Assembly (NCBI GenBank): GCA_015698045.1
Contig: BLAL01000197.1
Coordinates: forward strand, 1,488,001 to 1,552,000
Length of the DNA: 64,000 nt
From: Rhizophagus clarus
Taxonomy: Eukaryota > Glomeromycota > Glomeromycetes > Glomerales > Glomeraceae
Reading direction: 5' to 3'
Shown here: positions 10,327 to 23,263 of the stretch, piece by piece
Layout of the letters: each line of letters begins with the position of its first letter
Position numbering within the stretch: position 1 is the first letter of the stretch
Position numbers and translations under genes: made by a program
The notes under the pieces: generated by a model
Databases searched by the model: none
What the model saw: only the letters and a program-made list of their open reading frames with translations
Told to the model about the DNA's origin: nothing

Positions 10327-12112
10327 ATGAATTCGATTGTAAAGAAAATGAAACAACCAACTGTAGAGTTTTTTTATGATTTACAATGTCCGTGGGCATA
10401 TATTGCTTCAAAACGAATCGAACAAATAACTGGGAGAGCAAAGGCTAAAGTTATTTGGACACCTGTTCTTTTAGAAGATATTTATAAAGCAATTAACGGT
10501 CCTCAGGTTGTAAAGATTAAAATTATTTATTTTTTTTTGTATAAAGAAATTAAATCCAAAAACTAATGTGCATTAACAAAATAATAGGATAAAGGTGGTA
10601 TATGAATAAAATGTCGGATTTATTCGATTAAAAAAAAACTAATTGATATATCTATTAGGAAGTGTAATGCCATTACCAAAAAGACAATATATAATGAAAG
10701 ATTTGATGCGTACAGTACAAAGATACAACATAGAATTAAAGTTTCATCCTCGTCACCCAATTCAAACTATTTACGGTACACTATCTTTAAAAAATTGACT
10801 ATTCTTTTAAATCTTTTTTAATTGTTTTATTTTTTTGAAAAATAGCTTTGAGACTTCTTCATGCTACGCCACAATCTCATCGCGCAGCATTGACTCACGC
10901 ATTTTATCGATTATACTGGATTGATAATGCTGATATTTCTGATCCCTCACTTTTATTAAATACTGCACGATCACTTAAAATACCATATGATGAACCACTT
11001 GATTCATCTATATTCTCCAATGAAAAGTATCACAATTCACTTAGTTCTTCCACAGCAAGAGCAGTCAAACATGGAGCACCGGGAGTTCCTAGTTTTTGGT
11101 TGGAACAATATCCTGGAGGAGGAAGATTATATTGGGGACAAGATAGATTACATTTCGTTGAAGCAGCATTAACATCCATTTCAACAAATGTACCTTTAGA
11201 ACAAATGGATTTATTAAAATTTTATCCAAGATGTTCGGTTGAGAATAAACTTAATGATAATAAAAAAAAAGTGAAAACGTTGAAATTTTGGTTTGATCTT
11301 AACTCGACATATTCTTATATTGCGTATACTCAATTGAGTTGGATCAAAAAACAAGCTAATTGTGAAGTTAATATTGAATATATGCCTTTCCTTCTTGGAG
11401 TTATATTTGAAAGGTAAAAGATCACATATAATTGGTTTTAAATTATAAGTTTTTAAGTACTCCTTAATTTTCTCTCTCCTTTTTTGTACCGTTTGTAGAA
11501 TTGGAACTCCACAAACACCACTTTTGAAATTAAATGAAACTAGAAAAGCATATGACAATAAAGATATGCATGAGTGGATACGGTTTTGGAACCAAGTCGG
11601 TAATAAATTTAAATTTCGTTTACCTGATGTGTTTCCAATTGGTGGTATAAATGCTGCAAGAATATTATTGTTGGAACCTAAAACTATTGAATGTATTTGT
11701 AAGTAAGAAAATCTTAATATTTTTATTATAATAAAATTTATTTATTTATTTATTTATTTATCTCTCTTTTTTTTTTTTTATATAAGATAAAGCGTGTTGG
11801 GTCGATAACATTCCAATAGGAACTTCAAATGACCTTCTTATAGAAACTCTAAATAAATCAGGATTCGATGGTAATGCTTTACTTCAAGCTACCCAACAAA
11901 ATGTTAATAATGTTAAAGATAAACTAAAAGAGAATACTGAACGAGCTTTAAAATTGGGTATGTTTGGGGCGCCGGTGTTTCAAGTGGACGATGGAGAATT
12001 GGTTTGGGGCCAAGATAGGATTAATGTTGTATTGGATTTGTTGGATGGTTGGACATGGCAGAATAAGGATCTTGAAACTATGAAAAATAACGATGAAAAA
12101 TCAAAGTTATAA
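10327..12112 (+). CDS. GST-kappa/HCCA isomerase-like (DsbA-fold) protein with two tandem domains
   Basis: Five exons fit exactly in frame: 10327-10498, 10659-10775, 10846-11413, 11499-11698 and 11787-12112, giving 460 residues. Domain 1 starts with VEFFYDLQCPWAYIASKRIE and ends near WGQDRLHFVEAAL; domain 2 starts with LKFWFDLNSTYSYIAY and ends near WGQDRINVVLDLL. The repeated F-x-D start, the GAPGVPSFWL/GMFGAPVFQV cis-proline segments and the WGQDR motif are those of the 2-hydroxychromene-2-carboxylate isomerase/GST-kappa family of glutathione-dependent DsbA-fold enzymes. Members usually have one domain, so this is an internal duplication. Domain 1 has Cys-Pro where many relatives have Ser-Pro; domain 2 keeps Ser. 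The first donor (GTCCTC) is weak but is the only one found that keeps the frame. Exon 1 relics occur at 58.95 and 60.1 kb. Confidence 0.85.
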
Positions 12113-12779
12113 ATAATTAAACATGTCAAAGTTTTTATTTATGTGATTCATGAATAATAGCCTTGCGTTAATAGCTTTTTAATTACATATACCTGTCTTC
12201 CTTTTTCTCTTATTTAAACTTTTGAAACTTTCAAACACGCATGGCATGGGACAGTAAAACTGATAATGTTGATCAACTATTTAATTCTTTTGTTACCATT
12301 TTTAAATTTTTATAATTTTTAAAATCTTTATCCTATTTGTAATCATTTATTTATTGTACATTCAAAGATATTTATATAATAAAATGTGTGCTGACATTCA
12401 ACTTAAAAGAATAAAATTATATAAGGAACCTAAGAACAAAAGGGTGGTTGGTGGTGGGGTAAGGAAGGAGAAAATTGTCCACAAAATTTGTAATTTCACA
12501 GTATTATTTTTATATCAAATAGATAATTTTACAGCATTTTAGCATAGGAAATTTTTTAATAATTTGTTAATTAATTAATAAAATTCATTAGTAAACCTTA
12601 TTTCGGTCAATATTAACCCTAAAAAGATGATTTTACCACCATTAGAACCGTCTCAATGGGACGAATCTAATGGTATAAACTTTATTAAAATCTGATCACT
12701 GGTTTTAATAAAAATCCTATAATAAATAAAATGTTAAAAAAAAATCTATTATTAACATAGTCCATCACATTATACCAGA
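12113..12779. other. Spacer between convergent genes
   Basis: This lies between the ends of the isomerase-like and SERINC-like genes. It contains one clear hairpin (12638-12674) and a G-rich patch near 12440-12465. A 62-codon open frame at 12354 is not convincing. Confidence 0.5.
12638..12674. repeat. Perfect-arm hairpin between convergent 3' ends
   Basis: ACCATTAGA and CGTC pair with GACG and TCTAATGGT around a small loop, with only one- or two-base bulges. It could be a tiny inverted-repeat element remnant or a structured 3' UTR/termination signal for either gene. The sequence does not decide between these. Confidence 0.55.
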
Positions 12780-14636
12780 TCATCTATCAATTAAAATTAC
12801 CTCAAATCTTTCTGGCATCAGAACAGGTCCAATAAGTGTCCAGGAGTACAATAACAAACAGATCCAGCTGGAAACAACTTTTACCCATACTGCAACAATA
12901 CTTTGTCCAATGATAACTAACTCTTCAGATCCAGTAGTTTTTATGTTATTCCTGTAATTAAAGAAATTAGCTTTTAATTAATATGTATTACAAAACAAAT
13001 AACAGTAATAATTTTTGATATATTTACCAATCTGTTAGAAGCATCGCGACATACATGGAAGCGGCCGCAAATATGAGGTGAAAAGCCCCGTAATTATAGG
13101 CTACTCCATTCTTTTCATCATCATGACTATCATCGTCGTCATCTAAAGCTGAAGCTGGCATCACACTAAAAATCCAAATATTTCAGTAATATTATTTACA
13201 AGTTTTAGTTTTTCTAAATATAAAAATAACTTACCCGCTCTCAATAGCGTTATAAGACGCATCAGAGCGCGAATTCGATTGGAGATCGTTAGGCAAGTTA
13301 GTCTTCAACAAAAATAAAATATACTTTCTAACAGAAATTATGTTTAACAATTAATATCTTACTTTGAGTTGCAGCTCTTGATGTCGAATATGCAATCGCC
13401 AAGAATGTTAATATAGCCCCAAGAATGATGGTAGTTGTACGCGTACCACGGCTCCTTGTAAATGGATTACACATTTCGTCGTCGGGTTCATTAGCGATTG
13501 CACTTAAAATAATATAAGTACAGTAAATAGTCACCATTGAAGCTTGGGATAATCCTGAGCGAGGATTAGCTTCTTGCACAACTGGGGCAATACATAAGAA
13601 TGTCACAATAATACATAATATAAGATTAAAAGTTATAAAAAATTGGTTAAGACTACATCCAGATCCAGCAAAAAATTTGTACATTATTCCTGTAAGTATA
13701 ACTGAAGCTAAAAGCATGGCAACTGTTGATCCGATAAGAAGATATTTCCACTTATTATCATCAGATTCTTCCCATCTTTCTATACACTTTTCGCTCCATG
13801 TATGAGCAAAATCCACTAAGAGCACTAGTCCAATTAAAATAAATAGTGTTGCACCAATCAAGGCAATATAATTGCCCCAGAACATGAAAAATTGATTTGG
13901 AATGAAAAATGAAGCTACGACAAGGATAATCCACCCAATTATTTTAACTCCCCACCAGCTATATGAGATTAAAAATTTATAATTAATAATTTTTTATATA
14001 TCAAAAATATGAACATATTTACTATATTTATTACCCATTCTGGATTGCAGCTCTATTATCATGAGTATCCTTTACTCCAATTACAAGAAGTCCCAGAATA
14101 AAATGAAAAAATGACAACGCAAAACAAATACGATGAACCTATAAATTTAGATTACAAGGTTTAGAAGTGAATTAGTTAAAGTTTGAAATAAATATTAAGC
14201 TTACAGCTAAGAATCCGTAACAAGTTCCCTCTTGACAATTCAGGTGTAAATAATCATACGTTATCTTCTCTAGCTGCTTTATAGCCCAATCTGATAACAT
14301 TATCCATGCAAGCTATTTTTATTGATAAAGTCTATTAGGAATATAACTAACAAAATAACGTACAAAATTAAATTTGCTTAAACTTTTACCATAGAATTCA
14401 AAAGTAATATTATCTAAAAAAAAGACAAAGAACAGATAAATTAGTTTAAATGGAGAAATGTTGATTTCTAATTTTTAAATCATACTACTCACCGAAAATC
14501 CTATCCTAGTTGCTACTGAATTATTACAATTACATGATTTACAGGCTAAATTGCAAGCTGCTGCGGAGAAGCAAGAAACAACTGCTGAAGAAACCCATGA
14601 AATAGGAGCACCAAGAAAACTAAAAGCAAGCCCCAT
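12780..14636 (-). CDS. TMS1: Serine incorporator (SERINC/TMS1-like) multi-pass membrane protein
   Basis: The start is the ATG at 14634-14636 ([20 protein letters not shown]) and the stop is TGA at 12780-12782, with about seven short introns. The N-terminus has the Cys-rich [19 protein letters not shown] stretch typical of the family, followed by roughly ten hydrophobic helices. The largest exon (about 13350-13883) contains [20 protein letters not shown], then [14 protein letters not shown], an extramembrane loop, and [12 protein letters not shown] near a late helix. SERINC proteins are lipid-scramblase-like membrane proteins, first described as aiding serine incorporation into membrane lipids. 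A late exon ends with PERFEV near the C-terminus. No internal stops are seen within exons. It is convergent with the isomerase-like gene. Confidence 0.88.
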
Positions 14637-14753
14637 TATTTTGGTAAATAAAAGTTAAACACGGCAAAATTAAAAAAGAAAGAAAAAATCAGACCGGAGC
14701 TCTGCTTTACATACAAAATAAACAGATTTTGGCCTATTTATGATCTACCATGC

Positions 14754-15486
14754 ATGAGGCTAGATAATCAAATAATCAAGCAATTTGCTAATTTTTTGTT
14801 TTGGAACATGGTGGACTACTACAACTTTACTGACCCACTTGCATTGATTCTTCAAGGTTATGAAGATTCTGATGAAGAAAAAGTAGAATCAAAAGGACAA
14901 GTTAAAAGCAAAGGTAATTTAACAGGTCAAAAAATGAGTTTTCGGATTTCTTACCTTCTTATTTTAATTTTCAAGTTGAGGAACCAAACACATCGAAGGA
15001 TCAAATATTTTCAGAAATATCATCTGCTGCTCTATCAGATTCTTTAAGAGAAACTACATCTAAAAATTTACTTGAAAACCATCCTGATTCAACCAAGTGT
15101 CAAAATTGTAATGTTATCGCTTGGAAATACAAGTGCCCAAAGTGCAATTTTCACTCATGTTCATTGAAATGTTGTAAATTGCATAAGGAAAAGTATTCAT
15201 GTGAAGGTATAAGATCGAAAGTGAATTATGTTCCGATTGAACAATACGGATATGAAAATTTAATGAGCGGTAAGTGTTATGTATTGATTAGTATTAAGTT
15301 TAAAAAACCGAATTTAAACAATTATATATTTTAGATTATGTTTTTCTTGAAGATATATCGCGCACAATTGACTCTGCTCATCGTTTTATGAGCGATAATA
15401 AACAAATGTTTGAAGAACGCAGGAGAAAGTACTTCCCATATTCTAAAAAACGTAAATTTAATAAATTTAAAAAAAGACATAACTAA
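14754..15486 (+). CDS. BCD1: Box C/D snoRNA protein 1 (HIT zinc-finger protein BCD1/ZNHIT6)
   Basis: Three exons separated by introns near 14917-14979 and 15270-15333 end at TAA 15484-15486. The zinc finger reads CQNCNVIAWKYKCPKCNFHS, then CSLKCCKLHKEKYSCEG, giving the full set of Cys/His ligands of the HIT family. It is followed by the BCD1-specific segment YVFLEDISRTIDSAHRF and a basic tail (RRRKYFPYSKKRKFNKFKKR). BCD1 is a nucleolar assembly factor for box C/D snoRNPs. The start is uncertain: ATG at 14754, or ATG at 14808 (MVDYYNFTDPLALILQGYED), which opens the acidic region. It is head-to-head with the SERINC-like gene only about 120-170 bp away, so the two probably share a promoter region. 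Confidence 0.88.
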
Positions 15487-15689
15487 TAAAAGCAATAATT
15501 GAAATGACGGGCGATTCATTATTATTTGAACATAATATTTATATGAATAGATTAATTATTATTGATACACCCCCATAAAAACAAAATAATCTATCAAAAT
15601 GATTCTATTAAAATATTATAAATAATAATAATAATAAAAAAAAATATTATTATAAAAAATAATTAATTTTAGAACACGAATAAATAGTT

Positions 15690-18600
15690 CTATTCAATTT
15701 TTTGTAATTCGATTTTTTCTTCATACTCTGAATCATTAATCCGTCCCGTTTTTTGTTTATAAGATGATGTGCTAGATTTAGATTGATAAAATCGGTAATC
15801 TCTTGGAACAAGTTTAGGCCAATCTACAAATTCGCCACCATTTTCCACAACAAATCGAAGTATGAATGCAATAATAGCCAAATCAATAACCATCAAAAAT
15901 AGAGTATAATATTTATAACCTAAGAAAAGTTAAACAATGTTAACACGGAATGTAATATATATAGGTTAAGCTTTTGAATTGAATAATAATACCTTCTGGA
16001 AGAATGAGTAAAAGTAACAAAAATACCAAACATGCCAATAATACTCGAGGAATCTAAATTAAGGTTTAGAATGTATTATTAAAAACTATTAAAATATTCA
16101 CTTTCACAATTCAATATAATTTGTAAATTACCAATTTTGTTTGCATGGACCGAGTATCGATCCATGGTGACGTGGTCCCATATTTCACTACATGATTACC
16201 CAATAACAAATCATATGCATCCTAAAATCATTATTTGATTGTATTGATTAAAAAGTATTAAAATAATTGTAAACTTAAGTTCATGTTTTTTTTTCCAAGA
16301 CAAAATCTATAAAAATTTACCTGTCGCGAACCATCCATAAAATTATTAAGAATATAACGCATCACGGAATTTTGTAAATCTGAAGCAACTCCTTTTTTAG
16401 TCCTATTACCAGTTCTAAAATAAAATATGTTTAGTATTCATTGTAACAAGAAGAATAAATAAAATGTGAATTTATAACATACCGAGTAAAATCCGTTTTT
16501 TGGGCACCAGTACCAGAATAGGGAAAGCTAATAGCATCAGCGTTATCAGCCCATACTATCAATCAAGAGAAAAATCAAATAATATAAATATAATACTATG
16601 TCTGCGATTAATAAATTAATAACCTTAAATACCATTTCTAAATATATTCATGAAACTTGCAATTTCATCAATTCGTTCTTTGCTACTAAGCACACCCACT
16701 TCACGTAATTGTTGTGTTAATACCCATTTCGCAAAGTTAGACTGAACAACATTAGTTCTGTCAAGACAATCCATGCAATTCGTACGAATTACAGATGTCT
16801 GATATTTGATAAAGCGTGAATCATCAGCATAGAAATATCTGAGATGAGTTGAGAAACAAAAAAATTTTAATCTTAAAGATTAAAGTTTACATATCTTGAA
16901 AAAAAAAATTTGATATACCCTTGTTGAATTAAGTCTTCTTCAACAGAGTCAAGCAAGATCTGAATTCTATTCCACCGCATTTTGCTACATTCATGATGAA
17001 AATCAAAATGGTAATATCGTATTCTAGGGTCATTTAGCTGTTTCACAGTCCTCTCATATGATTCTCCCATAGGAGATTCATATCCTTTTTTATTAACAAG
17101 ATTAACTAAAATTTGATTTCCATATATTCTGATTTGTTCATCGAAATGTCGGTGAAAAGCTTCAAGCTAAAAATAATGATACGTTAGCATTTACTAATTT
17201 TATTATAAAAATTTGCAATAAGAAAAAATATATAAATATATTACCGTATTTGGTAAATCCATTATTTGTAATTTCGGTGTGTATTTGATATTATTGACTT
17301 GGGCCCAATAAATGGGAATAGATCCACGTGTTTGAGTATAAGACATTTTAATTTTGCCTTCAAAAAAGGTGGTTGCATTACCATCCTCAATGGGATCCAG
17401 TAAAATAATTTGCTCAGTCTCATTGAAATTAGAAACATTTCCCTCTGCATCAATACCACGTGAAAAATATCGCGTTCCTAAATCAAAAAACATACAGATT
17501 TAGTGTTACTCTACATTATAAACATAATCCACCATTTTTTTTTAAAAAAAAAGAGATTTAGTACGTGCCAGCACGGTACCTGCTTCGGCGGGAAATCAGA
17601 GAGAATACCACGTCCCTGTTCTTAATTCTTGTAAAAACAATGGAAACGACTATCGTCGAGAAAAAAAAAAATTAGTTACCCTGAATGATTTAAATGAAAA
17701 ATTACTAATAATTGTATCATACATCCAAACACCACTGGAAGGATAAAATCACTTAACTATTAATCGTTGAAACAATAGTTAGTAATAATTTAATGTCGAC
17801 AAATACACAAAAAAAATGTATACTAACGTCATGGTCAGGATTTCTTGTAGTGACATCAATAAGTTTCGATTGTAAATAACGATTCCAAAAGAATCTGTCA
17901 TCGGCCTAATACAATATAAAAAAAGATAAATCATTATAAGCTACGTAGCCATTTTAAGCGTTCTTCAATAAAATAATATCTGCGTACTCTCTGCCATAAA
18001 AGTCTAGATGTCAATTGTGCTTGCCTTTGCAAAGTATGAGTTAGATCATAAGTGTAGGAAAAATAATATGTTCCAGATTTAAGAAGACTTTCCACAAGTG
18101 ACAAATAATGTTGTTCATCATGTGCCTAATTAAAGATATTTTAAAATTAATCGATTTTAAAGATTAAATCGTGTGATAGATTATATCATCAACTATACCT
18201 GTGTTTCTGATAAATGATTATTGTTTTTTGCGAATGGGAGAATTCTAAATTGATTCGCCTGGAAAATGTCGTGTATACCTAGCCTTCCAATACGTTCTCG
18301 GCCGGTAATCACTATAAGATACCCACCTATTTAAAATTTATCATCGATAATTAATTGATCTATAATGCTAAAATGATGAAACAATTGATCAAATTTTAAG
18401 ATGTATTTGTCTTGTACCTGCTAATAAATTAATGATACCGAAAACTCCGTATACAGTTAAAAACTCGGTATGCGCGGTTGGGTCGGGAACTTTGCTCAAA
18501 TAACAAAGGTCAAAGTAAGCATTTTCAAAGGGAAAAATTACTCATATAACAGAGTAATACTTACTAGCACTGTCCAATAAACAATCACCAGAATCTCTTT

Positions 18601-18814
18601 TTATAACTAAAGTTTGAGCTGCTTTATTCGGATCAAGGTAGTAGGGTACTAAGATATACGAGTCGTTGGTAGCGTATCTGTGATGAAAGTGTGATGAGTT
18701 ATTTTCGTCTAGTTGGAAGACTTAAAGCTTTATTTTCGCGTAATGTAAACCTACAATACACGATCTGCAAACTGTTAAAAGCAATACTCACAATCTTAAA
18801 GATTCGTGCACCAT
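15690..18814 (-). CDS. SAC1: Sac1-type phosphoinositide phosphatase
   Basis: Many short introns interrupt a gene starting at ATG 18812-18814 (MVHESLRL) and ending near 15690. The N-terminal Sac domain includes GGYLIVITGRERIGRLG. Next come the strand VVFSLISRRSRYRAGTRYF, then RGIDAEGNVSNFNETEQI. The catalytic P-loop is RTNCMDCLDRTNVVQ near 16750-16790, matching the C-x5-R-T/S signature. Near the C-terminus, in the exons at 15690-16060, two hydrophobic helices are followed by FVDWPKLVPRDYRFYQ, as in ER/Golgi-anchored Sac1. These enzymes remove phosphate from PtdIns4P and control ER-Golgi lipid transport. All exons read without stops. The 3' end faces that of BCD1. Confidence 0.9.
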
Positions 18815-18924
18815 TATGTATTATTTAAAAAAAAAATGAAATATATTATTAGTTGAAATTTAATGAAGAACTGATTTATAAGGTGTAACGCATAATTAAA
18901 AAAAAAAAAAAAATTTATCGAAAA

Positions 18925-19009
18925 TGGAGGACCTGGGTATCGATCCCAGTGCCTCTCGCATTCACGTAGCGGTGCGAAGCGAGCGCTCTACCATATGAGC
19001 TAGACCCCC
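18925..19009 (-). tRNA. tRNA-Ala (anticodon CGC) with a 12-nt intron
   Basis: Read on the minus strand, the acceptor is GGGGGTC paired with GTCCTCC, with discriminator A. The D stem is GCTC/GAGC, the anticodon stem CTCGC/GCGAG, and the T arm CTGGG-ATCGATA-CCCAG. The anticodon CGC sits in TTCGCA, and twelve extra bases follow position 37, the normal place for a nuclear tRNA intron. G3:U70, the main alanine identity pair, is present. One mismatch (T6:T67) occurs in the acceptor stem. A/T runs lie downstream as a likely Pol III terminator. Confidence 0.93.
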
Positions 19010-19265
19010 AAACTCTGACTGTGAAACCAAATAATGTTTTTAATAAATGATTAATTTACTGACATCAAGTTCAAAATTAGAAATTTAAATATCACGACAT
19101 GAGTTCCTATAATACATGATGCAATTAATTGTCATTGGTAAAATTTTTTAATCCACTCACTGTAATAATTCATTATGACAGAAAAGACAGATATGATATT
19201 TTTTTTTTTCGATTTAATTTTCAGTTTCAGCTGTATTAAATTTCTTATTATTATTTAAAAAATTA

Positions 19266-20276
19266 TTAACGAGCAGGTCTCACTGCTTGTCCGCCTCGCT
19301 GTTGCTGTTGTTGTTGCTGTCCACCCTGCTGAGATTCTTCGGGCGGGCCTCCAGTTAATAATAATATAATAAGAGGTATGAAATACCACCTATTAATGTA
19401 ATTGAAACTTTAATTATTTCGTAAATTATAATTAAATTCAAACAAGAATATCTACTTGCCAGTATTTTTGTATAAAGCTTTTCTCTTCGGGTGGTTTTTC
19501 TACAGTACCATCTTCTCTCAGAGGTACCGCTTTATTTAACTTTGGACTTAAGATTTTTTTTATTAAAAGAAGAAACATGTGAGAATTTAACATAATAAAT
19601 TTATATTAATATAATAAACAATAACATTCAAATAACTCACGCAACGCCATTTACTGCTTTGACAGTTTGAACAGTAGTTTTAAAAACTCCAGTTTGCTAA
19701 ACAAGTTAAAGATTTAATTAAATAAGTTAATAAATAAATATACGGCCCCAAATTATAATTTAATTACCGGATCAATTGTTTTATTGCATTGGTCACTACT
19801 TGTGTAGTAATCAAAATGAAACATTTTGTCATTTTTGTCTAAATGAATTATTATCTTATCCTCAAAATTTGAAGATTTTAACAAGCACTAAACAAATTGA
19901 GAGTGAAACGAAAATAAATTAATTAATATTATTCTTCTAATTCACTTATAATAGATTTAAATTTTAATTAACAAACCGATTTAGTGAAAGATTTAGTGAC
20001 ATGATTTGGATACTCATTATCAACTATTTTAACAAGATACAATTGGTTATTCTCTAAATTTTTTGTTATATCAAAGCTCGATAAGACATCTTCAAACTCT
20101 GAGTATCTTGCACTGGAAGAAGTTGTTACAACAACTCCACGTTTTGAATATTCAGTGTGGTGAGGAAGTTTATGATAGACTGTTCCGAAATTTTCATATT
20201 CTGGTGTCGATAAAGCACTGTTTAAAAACTCAAACAGTAACGTTAAAATTAAAGCACATCGAGCAAGACTTATCAT
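19266..20276 (-). CDS. EMC10: ER membrane protein complex subunit 10 (EMC10)
   Basis: The start is the ATG at 20274-20276, which gives a signal peptide (MISLARCALILTLLFEFLNS); an upstream in-frame TTG is not needed. The luminal beta-rich part contains NQLYLVKIVDNEYPNHVTKS and, after an intron, LDKNDKMFHFDYYTSSD. Later exons give LNKAVPLREDGTVEKPPEEK, then FIQKYWWYFIPLIILLLLTG, the single membrane helix, and a Gly/Gln-rich tail with seven glutamines in a row ending VRPAR. This layout is that of EMC10, a subunit of the complex that inserts and folds multi-pass proteins in the ER. It is divergent from TBCE with about 230 bp between the start codons. Confidence 0.85.
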
Positions 20277-20509
20277 AATTAAGAAATTCAAAGAAAATGT
20301 GATAGTCAAAGATTTTTCATTATGAATTTATGAATTGGCGCAGCCTGCAGAGTATCTATCACGTCTATCACGTGATTTAACGTATATAGATGTTCGGTTC
20401 GATCAGTATTTTCGTTGTTTTTAAAGATTATTTTTCGATAAATAATTTTATTAGTTAAATTGATGTCTAGTTGGTAATTTGACAGATAGTTCGGTTTTTT
20501 TATCACACT

Positions 20510-22965
20510 ATGGGCCCAGTATCTGACAACAAAGATGCGATAGCCTTAGAAAATCTTTTAAATAAACGTTTACAAGTTGAGAATCAAATAGCAACCGTTC
20601 GATATGTTGGTCCAGTTCCACCAACAAAGGGGGAATGGATTGGATTAGAGTGGGATAATATATCGAGAGGGAAACATGATGGTTTCCACGAGGGTGTTCG
20701 TTATTTTACTTGTAGGTCAGTCTGATATAAATAATTTCTTGATTAAATTAAATTTATATATCATGATTAATCTTGGTTTCTCCAGTGTGCCTAATAGTGG
20801 TTCCTTTATTCGTTACTCTTCAAAGATAAATACTGGTCGAAGTTTTGTTGCTGCTGTTATTGAAAGATACGTTGATGAAGGGTCAAAGCTTCAAAGAAAC
20901 GAAGAAACATTTGATGAACAAAAGGATATAGATGTGCTTCATTGGGCAGGTACAGGTTTAGAAGTCGAAGCATTAGGATGGGATAAGATTTGGCGAAAAC
21001 AAGGGTATGTAAATATTCCTTCAAATATAATTGTTCACTTTAATAATTTTTATTAATAAAATTTTTATTTACGATTTAAAAGACAATTGGATAGATTAAC
21101 TGAAGTTGGACTCTCCTTTGAACAAATATCATCAGCTGGGAAACCGGGTGTAATTAAAGAAACATGTCCAAGTGAGTAATTAGAAATTGAAATTCTATTA
21201 CATTTTTCAGTTTTCTTAATAAATAAAAAAAAATTATTTTAGATATCATTGACTTGAATTTATCAAAGAATTTATTATCAGATTGGGAAACAGTTGCTAA
21301 CATATGTGAGCAACTCGAAAAATTGGAAGTTTTACGTTTAAAGTAAGGTTGGAAATAAGACGGGTTACTCGAAAGTTTTTTTATAGTAAATTTATTGCTT
21401 TACAGTTATAATCGGTTTCAAGTTTTGGAAACTTCACCCAGTTTCCCGAATGCGTTTAAAAATTTGAAAAGTCTTTCACTTAATTATACCAGAATTTCTT
21501 GGAAACAGGTTTGCATTATCCAATTATTTGTTACCTCGATATTTATTAGTTTTTAATCGTATATTAAAATTAGATAGAATTACTTGAACCGAATTTCCCA
21601 AGTTTAGAGAATTTGCAGTTAGGATTCAATAATATTAAACTTTCTGAGGATATTAATGAGAACGATAAAGAAACTCTCAAAAGTGCTAATAAAATCAAGG
21701 GTTTTACAAAATTAAAAATTATCAATCTGGAGTCCAATTTAATATCTAGTTTTGATGAAATTGCAAGATTTTCAGAGTCACAAAGGTAATGTAAAGTCTC
21801 AATAGTACGATTTTGGTCCATATTTATATTTTGCTAATCGTCAAATTATTTACATTTCGATAATAAGTCTGGAAATTCTTATTGTTAACAATAATGCAAT
21901 TGATCGGATATATTATCCAAACGAAAATAGTAATGCTTTTCCAAAATTGCGGTTTTTGAACATTAGGGAGAATAAGATTGGCGACTGGAAAAGTGTTGAT
22001 GAACTTAATAAATTTCCTTCTCTGCATGAATTGAGGATCAAGAAGAATCCCTTTCTAGATGATACTAGTAGTCTGTAATTGGATCTATATATTTATATTT
22101 TAGTAATTATGTTATTAAATGATTTTTTTTTAAAAAAAAAATAATAGACAAAAAAATAGAAGAGGCCCATATGTCAATAATTGGTCGAATCAAAGGATTA
22201 ACAATGTTGAATGGTAGTATTGTAAGTATATAAGTTAGTTCTATTGTTGTCTAACATTAATATATTAATTTTTTAATATAGATTTCTTCAGGAGACAGAG
22301 TGAATGCAGAAAGATTTTATCTCGGATTGTGTGTGAAAGATATGAAACCACTTGAAGAGATAGAGGAAAATCATCCAAGATTTAAAGAATTATGTGAAAT
22401 ACATGGTACGCCAGTAGCTAACGAAATTAGTCAGAAAGCCTCAAGTAGTATTCTCAAGGATAGATTATTAGGTTTGTATTTTATGTATTTTATGTCTTTT
22501 TATCAATATAGTGTTTTTATCTTTTCGTTTCTCATGTAGAAATAACCATAAGTCATAGAAATAAATTAGAAGAAGAACCAATAAAAAAGTTATCAAAAAA
22601 ACTATTGGGAACAATGGAAATCCGAAATTTAAAGAATTTACTTCAAAAATTATTTAAAGTCCCATCGTCTCAACAAAAGCTATATGCTGTAATTAATTTT
22701 CAGGTAAGATATTATTATAAAGTTGATAATAAAATTAATTCTGTGAATGTTTTATTAGCCAGTTACAAATTTCTAAATTGTTTAAAAGATTCGAACTGTT
22801 CTGGCATAGTTTTATGGATTGATCTCTCGTCATGCGATTATTTATAATAATCTTTTTTTTTTATTTCAGGATGAGCAGTCCAAATTGGAGATGGATGATG
22901 ATTTAAGGCAGTTATCATATTACGATATTTCATCAGGCGATGAAATTATTGTTCTGTCAAATTAA
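20510..22965 (+). CDS. TBCE: Tubulin-folding cofactor E (TBCE)
   Basis: The gene starts MGPVSDNKDAIALENLLNKR and has a CAP-Gly domain (VGPVPPTKGEWIGLEWDN; the family GKHDG motif is at GKHDGF). Leucine-rich repeats follow at about residues 150-370, for example LEVLRLNYNRFQVLE and LKSLSLNYTRISWKQIELLE. The C-terminus is a ubiquitin-like domain ending YYDISSGDEIIVLSN. About nine short introns are needed, and all exons are open. TBCE binds alpha-tubulin during folding and dissociation of tubulin dimers (Pac2 in yeast). The order CAP-Gly, LRR, UBL is diagnostic. The gene shares a divergent intergenic region with EMC10. Confidence 0.92.
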
Positions 22966-23263
22966 TTAAATTGAACTTTAATTTTTATTATTTTGTTTTT
23001 TATTATTCTTAATTAATATTATTATTTGTGTATTAGCGATTAGAAATATTTGTTTTATTATAAGGAAAATAAACTATTCTGTATGTACTAAATAATTTAT
23101 AGTGAATTATTGAATATAAATAAAGATATTGTGTTTAAAAATTAATATTAATACATTTAATCAATTAATAATTCTTACACAAAAAAAGGCTTATAACTTT
23201 CTATAAAACATGATTCTATAATTTTTTCAAAATAAATATGGGGTCAATAAAATCATTGACATA
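22966..23263. other. Spacer between convergent genes
   Basis: A+T-rich 3' flanks of TBCE and the GDP-mannose transporter gene. Nothing else is seen. Confidence 0.5.
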
